The notes: a model not told the origin generated them from the sequence alone. A stretch of DNA of 64,000 nt from Bedellia somnulentella (GCA_963576735.1 OY755181.1:18489261-18553260), one strand, 5' to 3'. Counted from the first letter of the stretch, positions 1-12,616 are shown. Numbers and translations: made by a program.

Positions 1-71
1 AGAAATCTAAGTTACTCATCCCTATATCAGCTACCAGAAAAAGTTCCGCCAAAGTCAGTGGTATATGCACC

Positions 72-273
72 GTATGTACATTCATGCATACATATACTCA
101 CGGTTATAAATCCGCAGAAGGGGTAGCTAGAGCTTCAGGGCTAGGAACTCTTCAGCCACATTGGAAGGTGATAGGGGACAAGAGGGTAGAAATAAAGTAT
201 CGTTTGTGTTGGGTCTTCAAGCACATCGCCCAAAAACAATTTAAAAAGCCCCATACCCTTAGTCACCTCTACT
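72..273 (-). repeat. S1 SINE, 5'-truncated
   Basis: Reverse S1: tail ATACATATACTCACGG then the CAGCCACATTGGAAG and CCCCATACCC segments; the head is missing. Confidence 0.6.
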
Positions 274-642
274 CATGCTATTACTTAGCAAAAAGGAAAG
301 AAATCAACAGTTATAATGAACAAAATACTCATAAAATACAAAATAAAAGTAATCTCCTTGTAACTTTTAAAGGGCCATAATACGATGACGTAGAATTGCT
401 TTTAAATGCGTCATACTAAAAACGCGACAAAACATGGTAAAGAGATAGTATGACGGAAGTCTCTTTCGCGTAAGGGCCAAAACAATTCAATGTTGTTTGC
501 AAACAACAAAATATATTCAGAAAATATATAATAAATGTAATATATAGCATACAAAGAGTTGGGACCATAATAACATAGGTTGTATCACAATATATATATA
601 GTAATGTATCCAATCCATGCTTGAAGATTTATAAGTATCACA

Positions 643-766
643 GTAACCCATCCCCAACATCTTTTATTTCACGATCTTTGCCCCACTTAACTTTCCAAAA
701 GTGGCTGAGGAATTTCTAATTCCTTAGCTCTGGCTACCTCATCTAGGGATTTATAGCCGTGAGTAT
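643..766 (+). repeat. S1 SINE 3' half
   Basis: CCAAAAGTGGCTGAGGAATT to ATAGCCGTGAGTATA. Confidence 0.6.
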
Positions 767-840
767 ATTTTTTAAGAAAAAACTTCATTTTGTAAATGTA
801 CTAAAGACGTCCGAAGTGTGGATAATAAAAACCATGCAAC

Positions 841-1112
841 CATGACAAAGACGGCAATAGGCCTGCCTGCCCCTTATCGCGTGAGCACACTGTCCAAGCA
901 AAACGTTGGTAAATCTGAACACCAGCCCGGCTAGTACGAGCGGTGTTTAAACTAGTTATCGCGTGGGATAAAGCAGCCATCTCTTACGCACTTACTTAGT
1001 ATCGGATACTGCCATCTCATTCTAACCGTTATCGTGTCGATATAATAGCGCTCGTACTAGCCGGGCTGGTGACAATGTCACGGGGATATACTACGTGAAA
1101 GTTTATGTTGAG
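841..1112 (+). repeat. SINE2 copy (5'-truncated), split by M1
   Basis: SINE2 body (AATAGGCCTGCCTGCCCC, then GTGAGCACACTGTCCAAGC) up to 922 and again from 1069 (GTGACAATGTCAC...). Confidence 0.6.
923..1068. mobile_element. small TIR element (M1) inserted in a SINE2 copy
   Basis: 146 bp with a perfect 20-bp TIR (CAGCCCGGCTAGTACGAGCG). The interior AAACTAGTTATCGCGTGGGA is shared with 11479-11622 and with both repeat blocks. Confidence 0.65.
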
Positions 1113-1156
1113 TTATATTTTAATATTTGTAACTATAATTTATAATTTTATACTTT

Positions 1157-1402
1157 GCTGTGTAGTGTCGGCTTAGAATAGCACTACCCCATTTCTCCCG
1201 GTGGGTGTAAGTAAGAGGCGACTAACGGTTTTGGGGCTTTTAAGGGATTTTTGGGCGATGCGGTTGGAGACCCATCACCAAGAACCTTTATTATACCATC
1301 CTTTCCCCCACGCAACTTCCAAAAGTGGCTGCGGAATTTTGTAATTCCCTAGCTTTGGTTACCCCTTTAAGGGATTTATAGCCGTGAGTATATGTATGTT
1401 GT
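1157..1402 (+). repeat. S1 SINE, full length
   Basis: Starts GCTGTGTAGTGTCGGCTTAG and ends GCCGTGAGTATATGTATG. Shows all S1 landmarks: GGGCGATGCGGTTGGAGACC, ACCCATCACCA, TGGCTGCGGAAT. Confidence 0.75.
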
Positions 1403-2206
1403 AACTATAAATGAACCGCGAGGGATTTAATACTGCAAGAAAATCACAACAGATATTTTTGAGACGCAATTGTGGGTAAACTGCCTTTTATATTGTAAGC
1501 ATAGTATTTAGGACAATTCACATTTTAACTATATCTATGACTGACTTAAAAACAACGCAGAGCCGAAACTGCTTTACTTGAAATTTGGTCCAGGAGGGTC
1601 TTTTACTATGCAGGTGAGCACCAAGGAAATTTTAGGAATTGCAATCCTAAAGGGATGAGGTGTGAAGTTGATATGCATCTTTTTCATTTGTAAATTTAGA
1701 AGTTAAACAACTGTTATATATGTTTCAGATTACATTATTTAATGATGGGAAAAACTAAATTATCTCCTGAAGTGGTAAAAACGTGGGGTGATTTTTGTAT
1801 GAACATATTCTTATTCTGTGCTTAGAAAATTGAAATTTGGTAGAAGGTTTCCTTTCATAAAATAGATGAGCATTAAAAGGAAATTTAGGAATTCACCCCC
1901 CAAAGGGGTAAAATAGGTATATTTTTTGGAACTACAGAAAGTAGGTTATATCAGGCAGACGACGTTGCGGGGGTTAACTAGTTGACAATAATTTGCTAAA
2001 ATCGCAATAAGTGACAGTAAGTAGTAATATTTTACACTATTATTTAAAAACATTTTTAGTAGTAAAACTTGTTTTCAAGCCGTCATTGTCCTCACGTGTA
2101 TGGCTCGGTAAATCTCGATGATGTATTTAGCGATATTTTGATAATTTTCATAGGTTTTCCTGGTACCAAATTTTACTGTTTTTTTACTCAGATGATTATA
2201 ATAAGA

Positions 2207-2512
2207 GATGTGTAGTGTCGGCTTATAATAGAACTAATATTTATGTATTTTATTTTATTACAAATAAGCTGTGTAGTGTCGGCTTAGTATAGCACTACCC
2301 CATTTCTTCCGGTGGGTGTACGTAAAAGGCGACTAACGGTATTGGGGCTTTTAAGGAGTTTGGGCGATGCGGTTGGAGACCCATCACCAAGAACCTTTAT
2401 TTCACCATCTATTTCCCACGCATCTTCCAAAAGTGGCTGAGGAATTTCTAATTCCTTAGCTCTGGCTACTCTTTTCTTGGGATTTATAGCCGTGAGTATA
2501 TGTATGTATGTA
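2207..2512 (+). repeat. S1 SINE with an extra 5' head fragment
   Basis: A 30-bp head (GTGTAGTGTCGGCTTATAAT) at 2207, then a full-length copy from 2268 to 2512. Confidence 0.7.
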
Positions 2513-2802
2513 CAAAAAAACGACATTATCTAAACATCTGGAAATTTCTCTTGTACAAATTTTTTTTTTTATTTTGAAATTAATAACGTCGTTCACGAGT
2601 ATACAATAAAAGGTATTGACTGGCAATACGAAATAGTATGCCATTCGTGATCTACTCGATTACATCATTGAAGAGTTGCTGTGAACTTGGCTGGTACCGA
2701 GTTCGAGGTTATTAGCAGCTATGCAGAATATAATCTCTTATAATGCTAGTATTTGTCAGTAAGCACACATTTATAGTAGATTTATATAACCAGATTTTAC
2801 GA

Positions 2803-3006
2803 CGTCCGTGGCCGAGCGGATAGGTTGACTAGCTTCTCGGTCCGAAAGTTGCGGGTTCGGTCTCCGCTGAGAACAACATTTATGTACGTACAAAATATAC
2901 ACAGATTAAGTCAGTCCCAAACTAAGTGGAACTTGTATGGGATACTAATTCAACGATATATTTAATATGATATAATACACAAATAACATACAAGATTAAG
3001 AAACAA
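2803..3006 (+). repeat. SINE3-like element, left part with tRNA-like head
   Basis: TGGCCGAGCGG (A-box-like) and GGTTCGGTCTCCG (B-box-like) about 45 bases apart, but no closing acceptor stem, so it is a SINE head and not a tRNA gene. It continues to the Helitron insertion. Confidence 0.55.
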
Positions 3007-3970
3007 TCTATACTTATAATAAATCTGTAGAGAGGTCAATTCTGTACATGAAATATATTTTCAAAATAACTATCAGGTGGTGATTAGGGATCGATACTGA
3101 TGCCAAAAATGCAATCAGTAAAATTTTTGTCTGTCTGTCTGTCTGTCTGTCGGTTTGTATGTTCCTTATGGAAACAAAAACTACTCGACGGATTTTAACG
3201 AAACTTGGTACAATTATTCTCCATACTCCTGGGCAGGTTTTTGTATACTTTCCAGCAGAGTAGAAAAGGGGAATTTTGGGAAATTTTGGGAAAACGGGAG
3301 AAGTTACTACATTTTTTAAGCCTCCGTCGCGTGTGCAGCCTTAATGGTTAAACTTACATAGAAATCATGTATGACGGAAATATTCTTCATAAAATTATCT
3401 AAAAAAAAATCCGCAACAGTTTATGTCTATCTTTTACGGTTGACTCACAATAACACGTGTAATTCCTGATAGCTTAGCAGTTCGGAACATTCTGATTATA
3501 TTTGTTTACTCTTACGTTTGTAAACCTCTCACTCATCCCTAATTTAAAAAAGGTAACATTATTACCTATTCAATAAAAAAATAATCATAGACATCGGTAG
3601 AGAAACACCGAAATTATACATAAAATAAGCCATCGCGCCCGTGACCAAAACCAAATCTTTACTAAATTTACATATAACATACTAGATGGCGCCAGTAGTT
3701 GCATCCTACATCACGTAATGATTTATTTTTTAGATTGTTATAAATACTTCATAGCGTTTTATTCCAAATTTTGCTATTAAACGGAAATACTGAACCGTTC
3801 ATTAAAGCGCCTTAAAAATCACCAAACTACACTGTTTAGGGAGTGCTATAAATTTAATAAATTGAAAACATTGCGCTGAATTTCACAATGCTTGAGCAGT
3901 GACTAAAGAAAGAAACCTCAGATATTTAAAAAAACAACGCTACCCGTGCGAAGCTGGGACGATCCACTAG
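3007..3970 (+). mobile_element. complete non-autonomous Helitron
   Basis: Starts TCTATACTTATAATAAATCT and ends GCTGGGACGATCCACTAG, with A before and T after, the canonical Helitron A/T target. 964 bp, contains a GTCT microsatellite (3123-3152), no ORF. It is inserted in the SINE3-like element; the same site is empty at about 9175. Confidence 0.75.
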
Positions 3971-4022
3971 TCATATATAAATGTTGCTCTTAGTGGGGAT
4001 CGAACCCGCAACCTACCTCCTC
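3971..4022 (-). repeat. SINE3-like element, right part with inverted tRNA-like head
   Basis: Reverse-strand head (GCGGGTTCGATCCCCACTAAG). Together with 2803-3006 it forms an element with heads facing outward, as at 9100-9275. Confidence 0.5.
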
Positions 4023-4478
4023 ACCTCAAAGCTACAAAGTACAACTGAGTTTGCACTCTAAGGCAACAGTTTTTAGTGCTGGCATATAATAAAAATTGTG
4101 TCCTCAGACATTTATAAGAGCTAAAAGGCCTTGCTTTCTGCCAAGTTTCATGATTGTAGGTCAATAGGAAGTATACAAGTTTGGAATTCCTTGCAAATCT
4201 TAAAATACAGACGAACACCATATAATACGGTTACTGTTGTAAAAATATAGGATTTAAGAACGGGGAGGTCACTTTAGCATTTGCACCAAAATTTATTATT
4301 TAGCTCAAGCCTTTAAGTTTTATATCGATTATTATTTTAATGTAAATTATTTGTGAATGTTCTGGAGTCAGCATCAATAGAAACATGTATTTTATTACTT
4401 CCAATAAATTTAGTAATTAACATAATATTAGAATAGTGCTGAAGACTAAGCGTTAGTGAAAAATATTTATTTTTCTTT

Positions 4479-4676
4479 CAGCTTAGAATAGCACTACATT
4501 ATTTCTTCCCATAAGTGATAGTAATAGGGGACTAGGGAAGTTGGGGCTCTTTAAGTAATTTCTGACGATGACGATGGGACTAAAGATTACTTAGAAACCG
4601 TCCATTATCTTACAACGGAATTTTAAATTCCAAAGTTCTGCTTATTCCTTATTTAAATTTATAGCCGTGAGTATAG
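4479..4676 (+). repeat. S1 SINE, degenerate
   Basis: AGCTTAGAATAGCACTACAT to TTATAGCCGTGAGTATAG, with internal losses. Confidence 0.5.
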
Positions 4677-4689
4677 CTCGTACTTTAAG

Positions 4690-4850
4690 TCGCTTGGTGT
4701 CAGCTAAAAATAGCACTATCCCATTTCTTCCTGCTGGTGCAGTCGAAGGCCAAAAAACCCGATGTGATTGGAAACCCAGCACCAATGACCTTCTATTTTA
4801 CTATCTTTAACACTCTCAACTTTTAAAAGGGGCTGAGATACTGTTTTTCG
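4690..4850 (+). repeat. S1 SINE, degenerate
   Basis: CTTGGTGTCAGCTAAAAATA, ATAGCACTATCCCATTTC and GAAACCCAGCACCAATGACC. Confidence 0.45.
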
Positions 4851-4889
4851 TATTATTGATTCAATTTAAAAGTACGCAATATAGAATAA

Positions 4890-5020
4890 AAATACATACA
4901 TACATGAACACACGGCTATAAATCCCTAAAAGGGGTAGGTATAGCTTCAGAAACAAAAAAAAACACAGCCACTTTTGGAAGTTAAGTGTGGAGAAGATTG
5001 CAAAATAAAGGTCTTATGCC
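4890..5020 (-). repeat. S1 SINE 3' half
   Basis: ATACATACATGAACACACGG and AAATCCCTAAAAGGGGTAGG. Confidence 0.55.
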
Positions 5021-5548
5021 ACATCATCATTTCGAAAATATACTGAATATTAATTAAAGAAAATAAAGTGGAATAAAGAAATCTTTTAAAACGTCCCAAA
5101 TTTTTTAACTATATTGTATGATGAATAATAATAGGACCTAGTTTTTGTACCATATAATTTTTAGGTCAAAAATATTGTTATTGTTATTTTCACTTTATGT
5201 ATTGTTTTTTTATATTGTATGTGGTGTTATGTTAACATAAATATACGAGTTATCTATCTATCTAATAACATATATGGGTTTGTCGAGGATAGGCTTTTGA
5301 CATTATTATTTCTGGTAAATTTTTCACCCGACATAAACCTTCAATGCATTAATTAAGATCTTTTTGATTTTCTAAATTGGTCAAGATATTTATATTTATA
5401 TTGATTGTTAAGGTGTGAAACATGATATTGTAAAAAACAAAGAATAAGGAATTTCAAAACGCTTTGGAAACTTAGGAAGAAATATACGGAAGTAAATTGG
5501 TAAAAGAGATATATAGACCTATCGTGAATGATATTTTCAGAAGATGAC

Positions 5549-5727
5549 GACAGTGTATTCGTACCAAACGACGATAGGCCTGCTCTCTATAACGTGAGTA
5601 CACTGTCCAAGCAAAATGTGGGTACTCTGAACACCAGGTGACAAACTCACGTAATGTTCAGAAGTATTAGTACCTGTGCCAACCCCTGCCGGGATATACG
5701 GCGTGAACGATTCAGTTTGTGTTGATG
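5549..5727 (+). repeat. SINE2 copy, 5'-truncated
   Basis: GATAGGCCTGCTCTCTATAA through GGGATATACGGCGTGAACG; lacks the tRNA-like head. Confidence 0.6.
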
Positions 5728-5821
5728 CGACCGTGGAGGATATATTCAGATCAAAAAGAGAATGTACTAAATAGGCAAATATTCAAAGTGTTAAGAATAA
5801 AAAAATAAATAAAACATTGAT

Positions 5822-5930
5822 GAATGGAAGTGAAGCTCGATAGGTTCTCCAGGATCGTGTCAAGTGACGATCGAATGTCTCTGCCGACCCCAATGAAAAT
5901 TAATGGAAAGAATATATGTATGTTAAGTTT
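5822..5930 (+). pseudogene. LINE-S-like 3' fragment
   Basis: CCAGGATCGTGTCAAGTGACG and a following CTCTGCCGACCCCAATG stretch match the LINE-S 3' coding end at 26285-26330. Confidence 0.45.
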
Positions 5931-6012
5931 TTCTTAATGTATGTGATTGTAACTGTGCTTTTCTTTGTATGTAGCAATGAATAAATGTTTTCTTTCTTTC
6001 TTTCTTTCTTAT
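5930..6012 (+). repeat. LINE-like 3' tail with TTTC repeat
   Basis: AATGAATAAATG then (TTTC)n; the same arrangement appears reversed at 23519-23560. Confidence 0.4.
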
Positions 6013-7814
6013 GTTAGTATAGTAGATACCATATTTCCCATGTTTATTTCACAGACAACCGCGACGGCGGCGGCGGGGGAGATTTGTTATTGTTGTGAGA
6101 ACTATGTTTTTCTAGATACTACTTATTTTTTCAGCACATCACGCCACACTATTATCAATAAATTGAGGTATAATAAGCGACGTCTGCATGACAACCATCA
6201 TACGTAGGTAGACAATTTTTTCATGTACCTGAGAACCATCAATTTCCAACAATAATACCGTTTTTTCATGCAAATTTTTTGACAACGCGCAAAAAAAGCA
6301 GGACTTACGCACGCTTTTGATGTATGAAGTTTGAAAACAATAGAAAATAATCAATTTGTTGCCTAAAACGTGTATTTGGCTCGTCTTGGTGACATCATGA
6401 CCACTTTTTCATGCTTAACCTTATAGCCTTTAGGAAAAAATATAATAAAATAATTTGGTCTTTTTCTTGGATTGTTAATTGGTGATCGAACTCAGTGCGC
6501 GCCGGACGTTCGCCAGTTTTATTTGAATTGCAAAATCGGTTCTGGATATTTTAGTTTTCGACAATTTGCTGTATTGTTTTGGATTGCATTTTAGTTGGTG
6601 CGTACCCCTTTTTTTGTTTGGCCTACTAAAAATTATTTAAATTAGTAATTAGAAAATAATTGACAATATTTATTATAAAAATAAAATAATAGTTGATAGT
6701 TGATATCGAAAAAAAACTTACTAAAATTATTTTAAAGAATGCATATTAAATAAAATATAATACATTAAAAAATTATTATCAATGTTCATTGTAAAAGCAA
6801 ACATACAAATCAGCAATGAATTAATTAACCATACATTGAACTTTTTAAGAATTTGGAACAATCGATTGTTCGAATTAACGGTTAATTTGCGTTCTATATT
6901 TAAAACAACGGGGAGATATTATGAAAATATTGATTTAAATTTCAGAAACTACTGAATATTCAAGATTTCTCTAAAATTGTGTTGGTTTAAGTTGTGCAAA
7001 TATTTGTTTGAAATTTGCTTATGAATGTGTTTAACTTATAACCAACCGGAAATTTACTTGTTCATTCTGATTATTTTCATTTATCAATTCTTGCAAAAAA
7101 AAACTTAAACCCAACTTAATATTTTATATAATATGTAGTTGGTTCAATAATTTAGGTTCATGATGCTTCTAAAATTTCTTTTAAAATATTAATTAGAATG
7201 TATCACACCATATATAACCTCATTAAACATTTAGTTTTTTTTATAATTCGAACTGACCAAACCTGTATCGTACCGAATGTAATATTTATAAAGAAATATG
7301 ATACTGATGTTCAATTGTGAATAAATTGTAGAATTTAGATGTTAAGATTTGCGTTTTAGGATGTGAGATTGAATTTTAAAATGAAGTTTATTTCCCGTTA
7401 CCTATAATATTTATACTGGTATTAGTAAAAAATACTTCTACTGCTCTCTGCTACTTACCTCAAGATAAGCTAGTGTACTAGTTTTTCTGAGCCTGTATTT
7501 AAAATATTATATATATTTATCATAAAATTAAGGAGATTTTTTTTTATTTAGGGAAAACTAATCGTTCATAAATAGTTTGATATTTAGAAATATGTGAACT
7601 AAGTAACAATAAAAAGTAAAAATAGCTTCGGTTTCGGATAAACTGCTTTCAAAGACTTTAAACTTTTTGAGTAGGCAAGTATTTTGCTCCAAATGAGATG
7701 TAGTTTTACTTCCTAAAATGTATAAGACTTATTACCGGTATTGTTACTATAGTATCGGCCAGGCTTTGTAGAGATATCAATAATATAACTTTTAGGTTTA
7801 TTATTTAAATCATC
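6013..7814. other. AT-rich intergenic DNA
   Basis: Read on both strands; no gene, repeat family or motif that I can support. The short frames here lack conserved sequence. Confidence 0.5.
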
Positions 7815-8002
7815 TTAAATTCCTCAGCGACTTTTGGAAAGTTGAGTGGGGAAAAGATGGTAAAATAAAGATGGCTGGTGATGGGTCTCCAACCGCATCC
7901 CTCAAAAATACCTTAATAGCCCAATACCGTTAGTCGCCTCTTACGTACACCCACCGGAAAAAATGGGGTAGTGCTATTCCAAGCCGACACTACACAGCAA
8001 TT
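7815..8002 (-). repeat. S1 SINE, tail missing
   Basis: CTCAGCGACTTTTGGAAAG to AAGCCGACACTACACAGC. The 3' end is lost, which is unusual for a retroposed copy. Confidence 0.65.
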
Positions 8003-8849
8003 ACATTTACTACACAGTATTATTTATGTTGCTATAATAGCATATTTATATTTTTTAAAGACTACCTATATTATAATTTAATTCTAACCCTAATATCAGA
8101 GAAAGAGCAACAACCTTAGTGTCCCGCTGACATTCAAATGGTTCTTTAGAATTTGGAAACAGGATTTTATATGGAATACATAAGTTCGCATTTTATCACG
8201 TGTTCAAACATATTCGATTACTACAGACATACATATAACACATACTCCCGGTTTTAAACCCACTAAGGTGAAGTCAGTGATTTTGGTTCTAACATTTGTC
8301 AGCCGTATAAAATCATTTTTTTTTAATTGTGTTTAATCAACAAAATTTAAAAACTTTTGAAAATCTATCTCCTAGTGTTAAAGGATTTATTTCTATCATC
8401 ACAACGTATTAGGATGAAAAGATCTATAAATACTATAAGTACCTACTATATTTCCTTACTCCGGAAACTACTATACTACGGAATTTCAAGTGTATTTTTT
8501 GGGTAGTGTATTTTCGTAACAGAGGAACTTCAAAAAATATATTTTTCACAATCCCGTTAGACTATTTGACCTCAACAGGATGGAAACATTTGCTTCTTCC
8601 GGTTCAAATACTTTTGATGAATCGGATGAGGAACTAAACATAAATATTTTCATTAAAGTTATGTAAATTGTACAAAAACTATGAGCGACTTAGTGCACGA
8701 GGACATTCAACCGGTTTCCTGGCCAATATTTGATTACCTTGCAATATGCATAAACATCCTAGTTGTGTTAAAATCACATAAATAAATAAATATATACGTA
8801 CATATTATGCACATTATGGGATACTAACTAAACAATAAATAAATTAATA

Positions 8850-9095
8850 GCCGTGTAGTGTCGGCTTAGAATGTCGCTACCCCTTTCTACCCACGGGTGT
8901 CGTAAGAGGTGACTAAGGGTATTGGGGCTTTTTATTGGATATTTGGGCGATGCGGTTGGAGACCCATCACCAATAACCTTTATTTTTACCATCTTTTCCC
9001 CGCTCAACTTCCAAAAGTGGCTGAGGAATTTATAATTCCTTAGCTCTGGCTACCCCTTCTAGGGCAATTTAGCCGTGAGTATATGTATGTATGTA
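8850..9095 (+). repeat. S1 SINE, full length (GCCGTG subfamily)
   Basis: Head GCCGTGTAGTGTCGGCTTAG with the CGCTACCCCTTTCTACCCAC variant, inserted in the SINE3-like element. Confidence 0.75.
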
Positions 9096-9099
9096 TTTA

Positions 9100-9275
9100 T
9101 GTAACTCAACAATATATTAAATATTATATACACTCATATAAATAACATCCAAGGCTAAGAAACAATCATTTATACTCATCATATAAATGTTGGTCTCATC
9201 GAGGATCGAACCGGCATCCTCCGGACCGAGAACCTAGTCACCAATCCACTCGGCCACGGCTGTCGTCAACACATA
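9100..9275 (-). repeat. SINE3-like element, second copy
   Basis: Body AAGAAACAATCATTTATACT and then a minus-strand tRNA-like head with GAGGATCGAACC and CACTCGGCCACGG. It lacks the Helitron seen at 3007. Its left part (about 8780-8849) is separated by an S1 copy. Confidence 0.5.
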
Positions 9276-9424
9276 CATTAACTGCATTGTCTATTTCTTT
9301 TGATAAGTCGGTAAACCTTGGTCTGGTTGTTACGTCAGTAGGACTAATGACCGATTTAAATTAAGCTAATTTCGTGAATAATAAAGTCATTTTTACTAGT
9401 AATTTAGTGTGTTCGCATGATGTG

Positions 9425-9525
9425 TAAGAGCCGACTGAGGGGTTTGGAGCTTTTAAGTGATTGTGGGGCGATGTGGTTGAATACCCATTACTAACCATTC
9501 TTTATTAACATACATACATACATAT
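9425..9525 (+). repeat. S1 SINE, degenerate
   Basis: GGGGCGATGTGGTTGAATAC then ACCCATTACTAAC and an ACAT tail. Confidence 0.4.
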
Positions 9526-9533
9526 AGTGCCGT

Positions 9534-9760
9534 GCCGTGTAGTGCCGGCTTAGAATGTCGCTACCCCTTTCTACCCACGGATGTCGTTAGAGGCGACTAA
9601 GGGTATTGGGGCTTTTTATTGGATTTTTGGGCGATGCGGTTGGAGACCCATCACCAAAATCCTTTATTTTTACCATCTTTTCCCCACTCAACTTCCAAAA
9701 GTGGCTGAGGAACTGGTTACCCCTTCTAGGGAAATATAGCCGTGAGTATATGAATGTATA
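9534..9760 (+). repeat. S1 SINE
   Basis: GCCGTGTAGTGCCGGCTTAG to GCCGTGAGTATATGAATG; tail-to-tail with the next copy. Confidence 0.7.
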
Positions 9761-9888
9761 TACGTACATACATATACTCACAGCCGTAAATCCCAAAAAG
9801 GGATAGCCATAGCTTCAGAGCTAGAAACTCCTCAGTCACATTTGGAAGTTGATAGGGGACAAGATGGTACGAAAAAAGTATCGTTACA
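9761..9888 (-). repeat. S1 SINE 3' half
   Basis: ACATACATATACTCACAGCC and CTAGAAACTCCTCAGTCACA. Confidence 0.6.
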
Positions 9889-10522
9889 TTATTTTAATAA
9901 TAGCTATCCTTTCATTCTATTTTGCTGATTAAATTGTTGTACTTAAATCGAAGTATTATTACTTTTAATTAATTTTCTTCTAAAAATATACAGTTTAATT
10001 TCTTCAGCAACGTATAAAATTTTACTTTTATGGATAATTTTATTTCTAAATAAATTAATACACTTTTGACCTCAAAACATTTCCTTAACGATCGGAAATG
10101 CAGGACCCTAAAAAACAAGATGTTTTTCAGATCACAAGAAGCAAGATAAAACACATATTAGTTGTTGTATTTGTAGCTTTTTGGAAACATTTTTTTTAAT
10201 ACTAACTCAATAGAAAAAATCTTCTTTTTCGATCACATCATCTGCCTTTAGTTTGATAAAATTACATATTCCATTAGCAACTTTTGAATTACTTTGTTAT
10301 ACAAATGTTAGCGCTTGTTCAAATAATCTAAAGTCTAGTTTAAACTTACATGTAAAATATGTGAATTTTGGTGATATCATTGTTAGTTGGTACATTCAAT
10401 TGGACTAATGTTAGTATTAGCAGGTTATAAATTATTTTGTATTCAATTGCTTAGGAAAACCCCAAGTATAAATCACAGTTGTAAAGTTATATAAATAAAA
10501 ATGTGTGATTCACAGTTAAAGT

Positions 10523-10693
10523 ACATACATACATACATACATATACTCACGGCTATAAATCCCTAGAAGGGATGGGTCTCCAACCGCATCGCCCAAAAAT
10601 CCCTTAAAAGCTTCCAATACCGTTAGTCGCCTCTTACGTACACCCACCGGAAGAAATGGAGTAGTGCTATTCTAAGCCGACACTACACAGCAG
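10523..10693 (-). repeat. S1 SINE with internal deletion
   Basis: The tail joins directly to GATGGGTCTCCAACCGCATC; the middle of S1 is missing. Confidence 0.65.
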
Positions 10694-11478
10694 TTAAAGT
10701 AATAACGAATGAATACCCTTCCATACCAGGTACAAAATTAGCAGATATAAATTGATGCCGTAGAATATCGTACGAGACTATACATTACATAACAGTTTTT
10801 AATATTTTGGATTAAAAAAAATGGTATCAGAGCGGTCACGTTTTACACCTTGTGTTAGATATATCAGACTGCTAACTCAGATCACTACATATGTTAATAG
10901 CGTTGTAAATTATATATCAGTTGGGAATCATACAATTTTGATGTGAAGTAAACCACTTCACTGGTCCATTCTAACCTATTTTTATACAAAGACGTAATGC
11001 GTTCATACTACTGAAAGAAACATTTGTAAGATTTGTATTAACAAATAAGATACATTATATGTAATAGAAGAAAAAAGGAACTGATTTTTCTCATTATTTT
11101 TCAACTTTATTGTAACACAAATATCATTGCAAAATGTTCTCAGCAGATAAAGAAAAAGGAATCTTAAAAAATATTAATATCTGTTTAACAGAAACCGTCT
11201 ACATTTATTAAACGACTTCAGATAGAAACAGGTTCCAATCCATGTTAGTGTCCAATTAATTCTTGAATTATTACCGTTTCGCCGAATTTTAATAGGTTTT
11301 AGTGGTGACCTTTTTCCGGGGCACTCCCGTATTGTAGTCATTGCATTTTTTACGAAAAAATATCCTATTTTCTTGTTTATTATTAATAATTTAAACTGTC
11401 CATAAAATCTCTTTTTGCTAACTTAATTGTACTAAAAACCCAAATAGCTCCATTCTTTTTTTTATCTCTCATCATCAG

Positions 11479-11622
11479 CAGAGCAAGCACGAGCACTATT
11501 TTATCGACACGATAACGGTTAGAATGAGATGGCAGTATACGATAACTAAGTAAGTGCGTAAGAGATGGCTGCTTTATCCCACGCGATAACTAGTTTAAAC
11601 ACCGCTCGTGCTTGCCCTTCAG
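11479..11622. mobile_element. M1 small TIR element, reverse orientation
   Basis: Ends around AGCAAGCACGAGC and its complement. The interior is the reverse complement of the copy at 923-1068. The terminal bases differ from that copy, so there are at least two subfamilies. Confidence 0.55.
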
Positions 11623-11765
11623 GAGATGTTGATGAAAAAGAGCAAGCAATAAATTAAAAACCTGTTGATGGACTTGTTAGTATACACTTTATATTCCTAT
11701 TATTGGGGTGTTTCACGTGATTTTTGGTTGATGCAGTAGAAACCCATCATGAAACGAGTTCATAT

Positions 11766-12016
11766 TACATACATACATACATATACTCACTGCTGTAAAT
11801 CCCTAGAAGGGGTAGCCAGAGCTAAGGAATTAAAAATTCCTCAGCCACTTTTGGAAGTTGAGTGGGGAAAAGATGGTAAATAAAGGATGTTGGTGATGGG
11901 TCTCCAACCGCATCGCCCAAAAAATCCTTAAAAAGCCCCAATACCGTTAGTTGCCTCTTACGTACACCCACCGGAAGAAATGGGGTAGTGCTATTCTAAG
12001 CCGACACTACACAGCA
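11766..12016 (-). repeat. S1 SINE, full length
   Basis: ACATACATACATATACTCAC to AAGCCGACACTACACAGCA. Confidence 0.75.
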
Positions 12017-12616
12017 TATTGTCATTCATAATATTGATATTGATATTACTCATAAAAATGGCTAAGACTAAAAAATCTAATTCTGAATCTATGGCCTCCA
12101 CATTTCGGATTTAGAGCCGTTGAAATAGATCCGTAAAAGTAGTTAATATCAGGTACGATGATTAATTAAAATATATCATCTTTATTGAAATCAGATTCAT
12201 ATTTAGTAATTTTTACCCACACAAAACTGCAAAATAATATATTAACATAACTAATTAGTAGGTAGGTAATTCCGTAGTTTTCCGTTTTTGCCGATCCTTC
12301 CTAAACCTAAACTTATGGCTCAAATAAATATTCATAAATACTCAGCTAAATTCAACAACATAGCTTTAATAATTGTAAATATATAAGTTATACGAATCGT
12401 CTAAATAATTATGCAAATATTTGGAACCACAAGTGATTGTAAAGTTAAAAATAACTGTATTAACCTCAAATGTTTTCGCGTTACTATCGGATTTTGAACC
12501 CAAAACCTTCGATCGGAAGACAGGGTCATTGCCAGACACACTCGGTATAAAAAAACTGGTCTAATTTTGACCTTGTTAATCGTAAATACAAATATTTTCT
12601 CAAGACTCAAGCGTTT

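Noticed and set aside
2803..2875. Possible tRNA gene (A- and B-box-like motifs)
   Set aside because: No matching acceptor stem and the sequence continues into a repeat that recurs at 9.2 kb; treated as a SINE head.
5965..6207. 80-codon frame after the TTTC repeat
   Set aside because: Overlaps a LINE-like tail and microsatellite, has no conserved motif.
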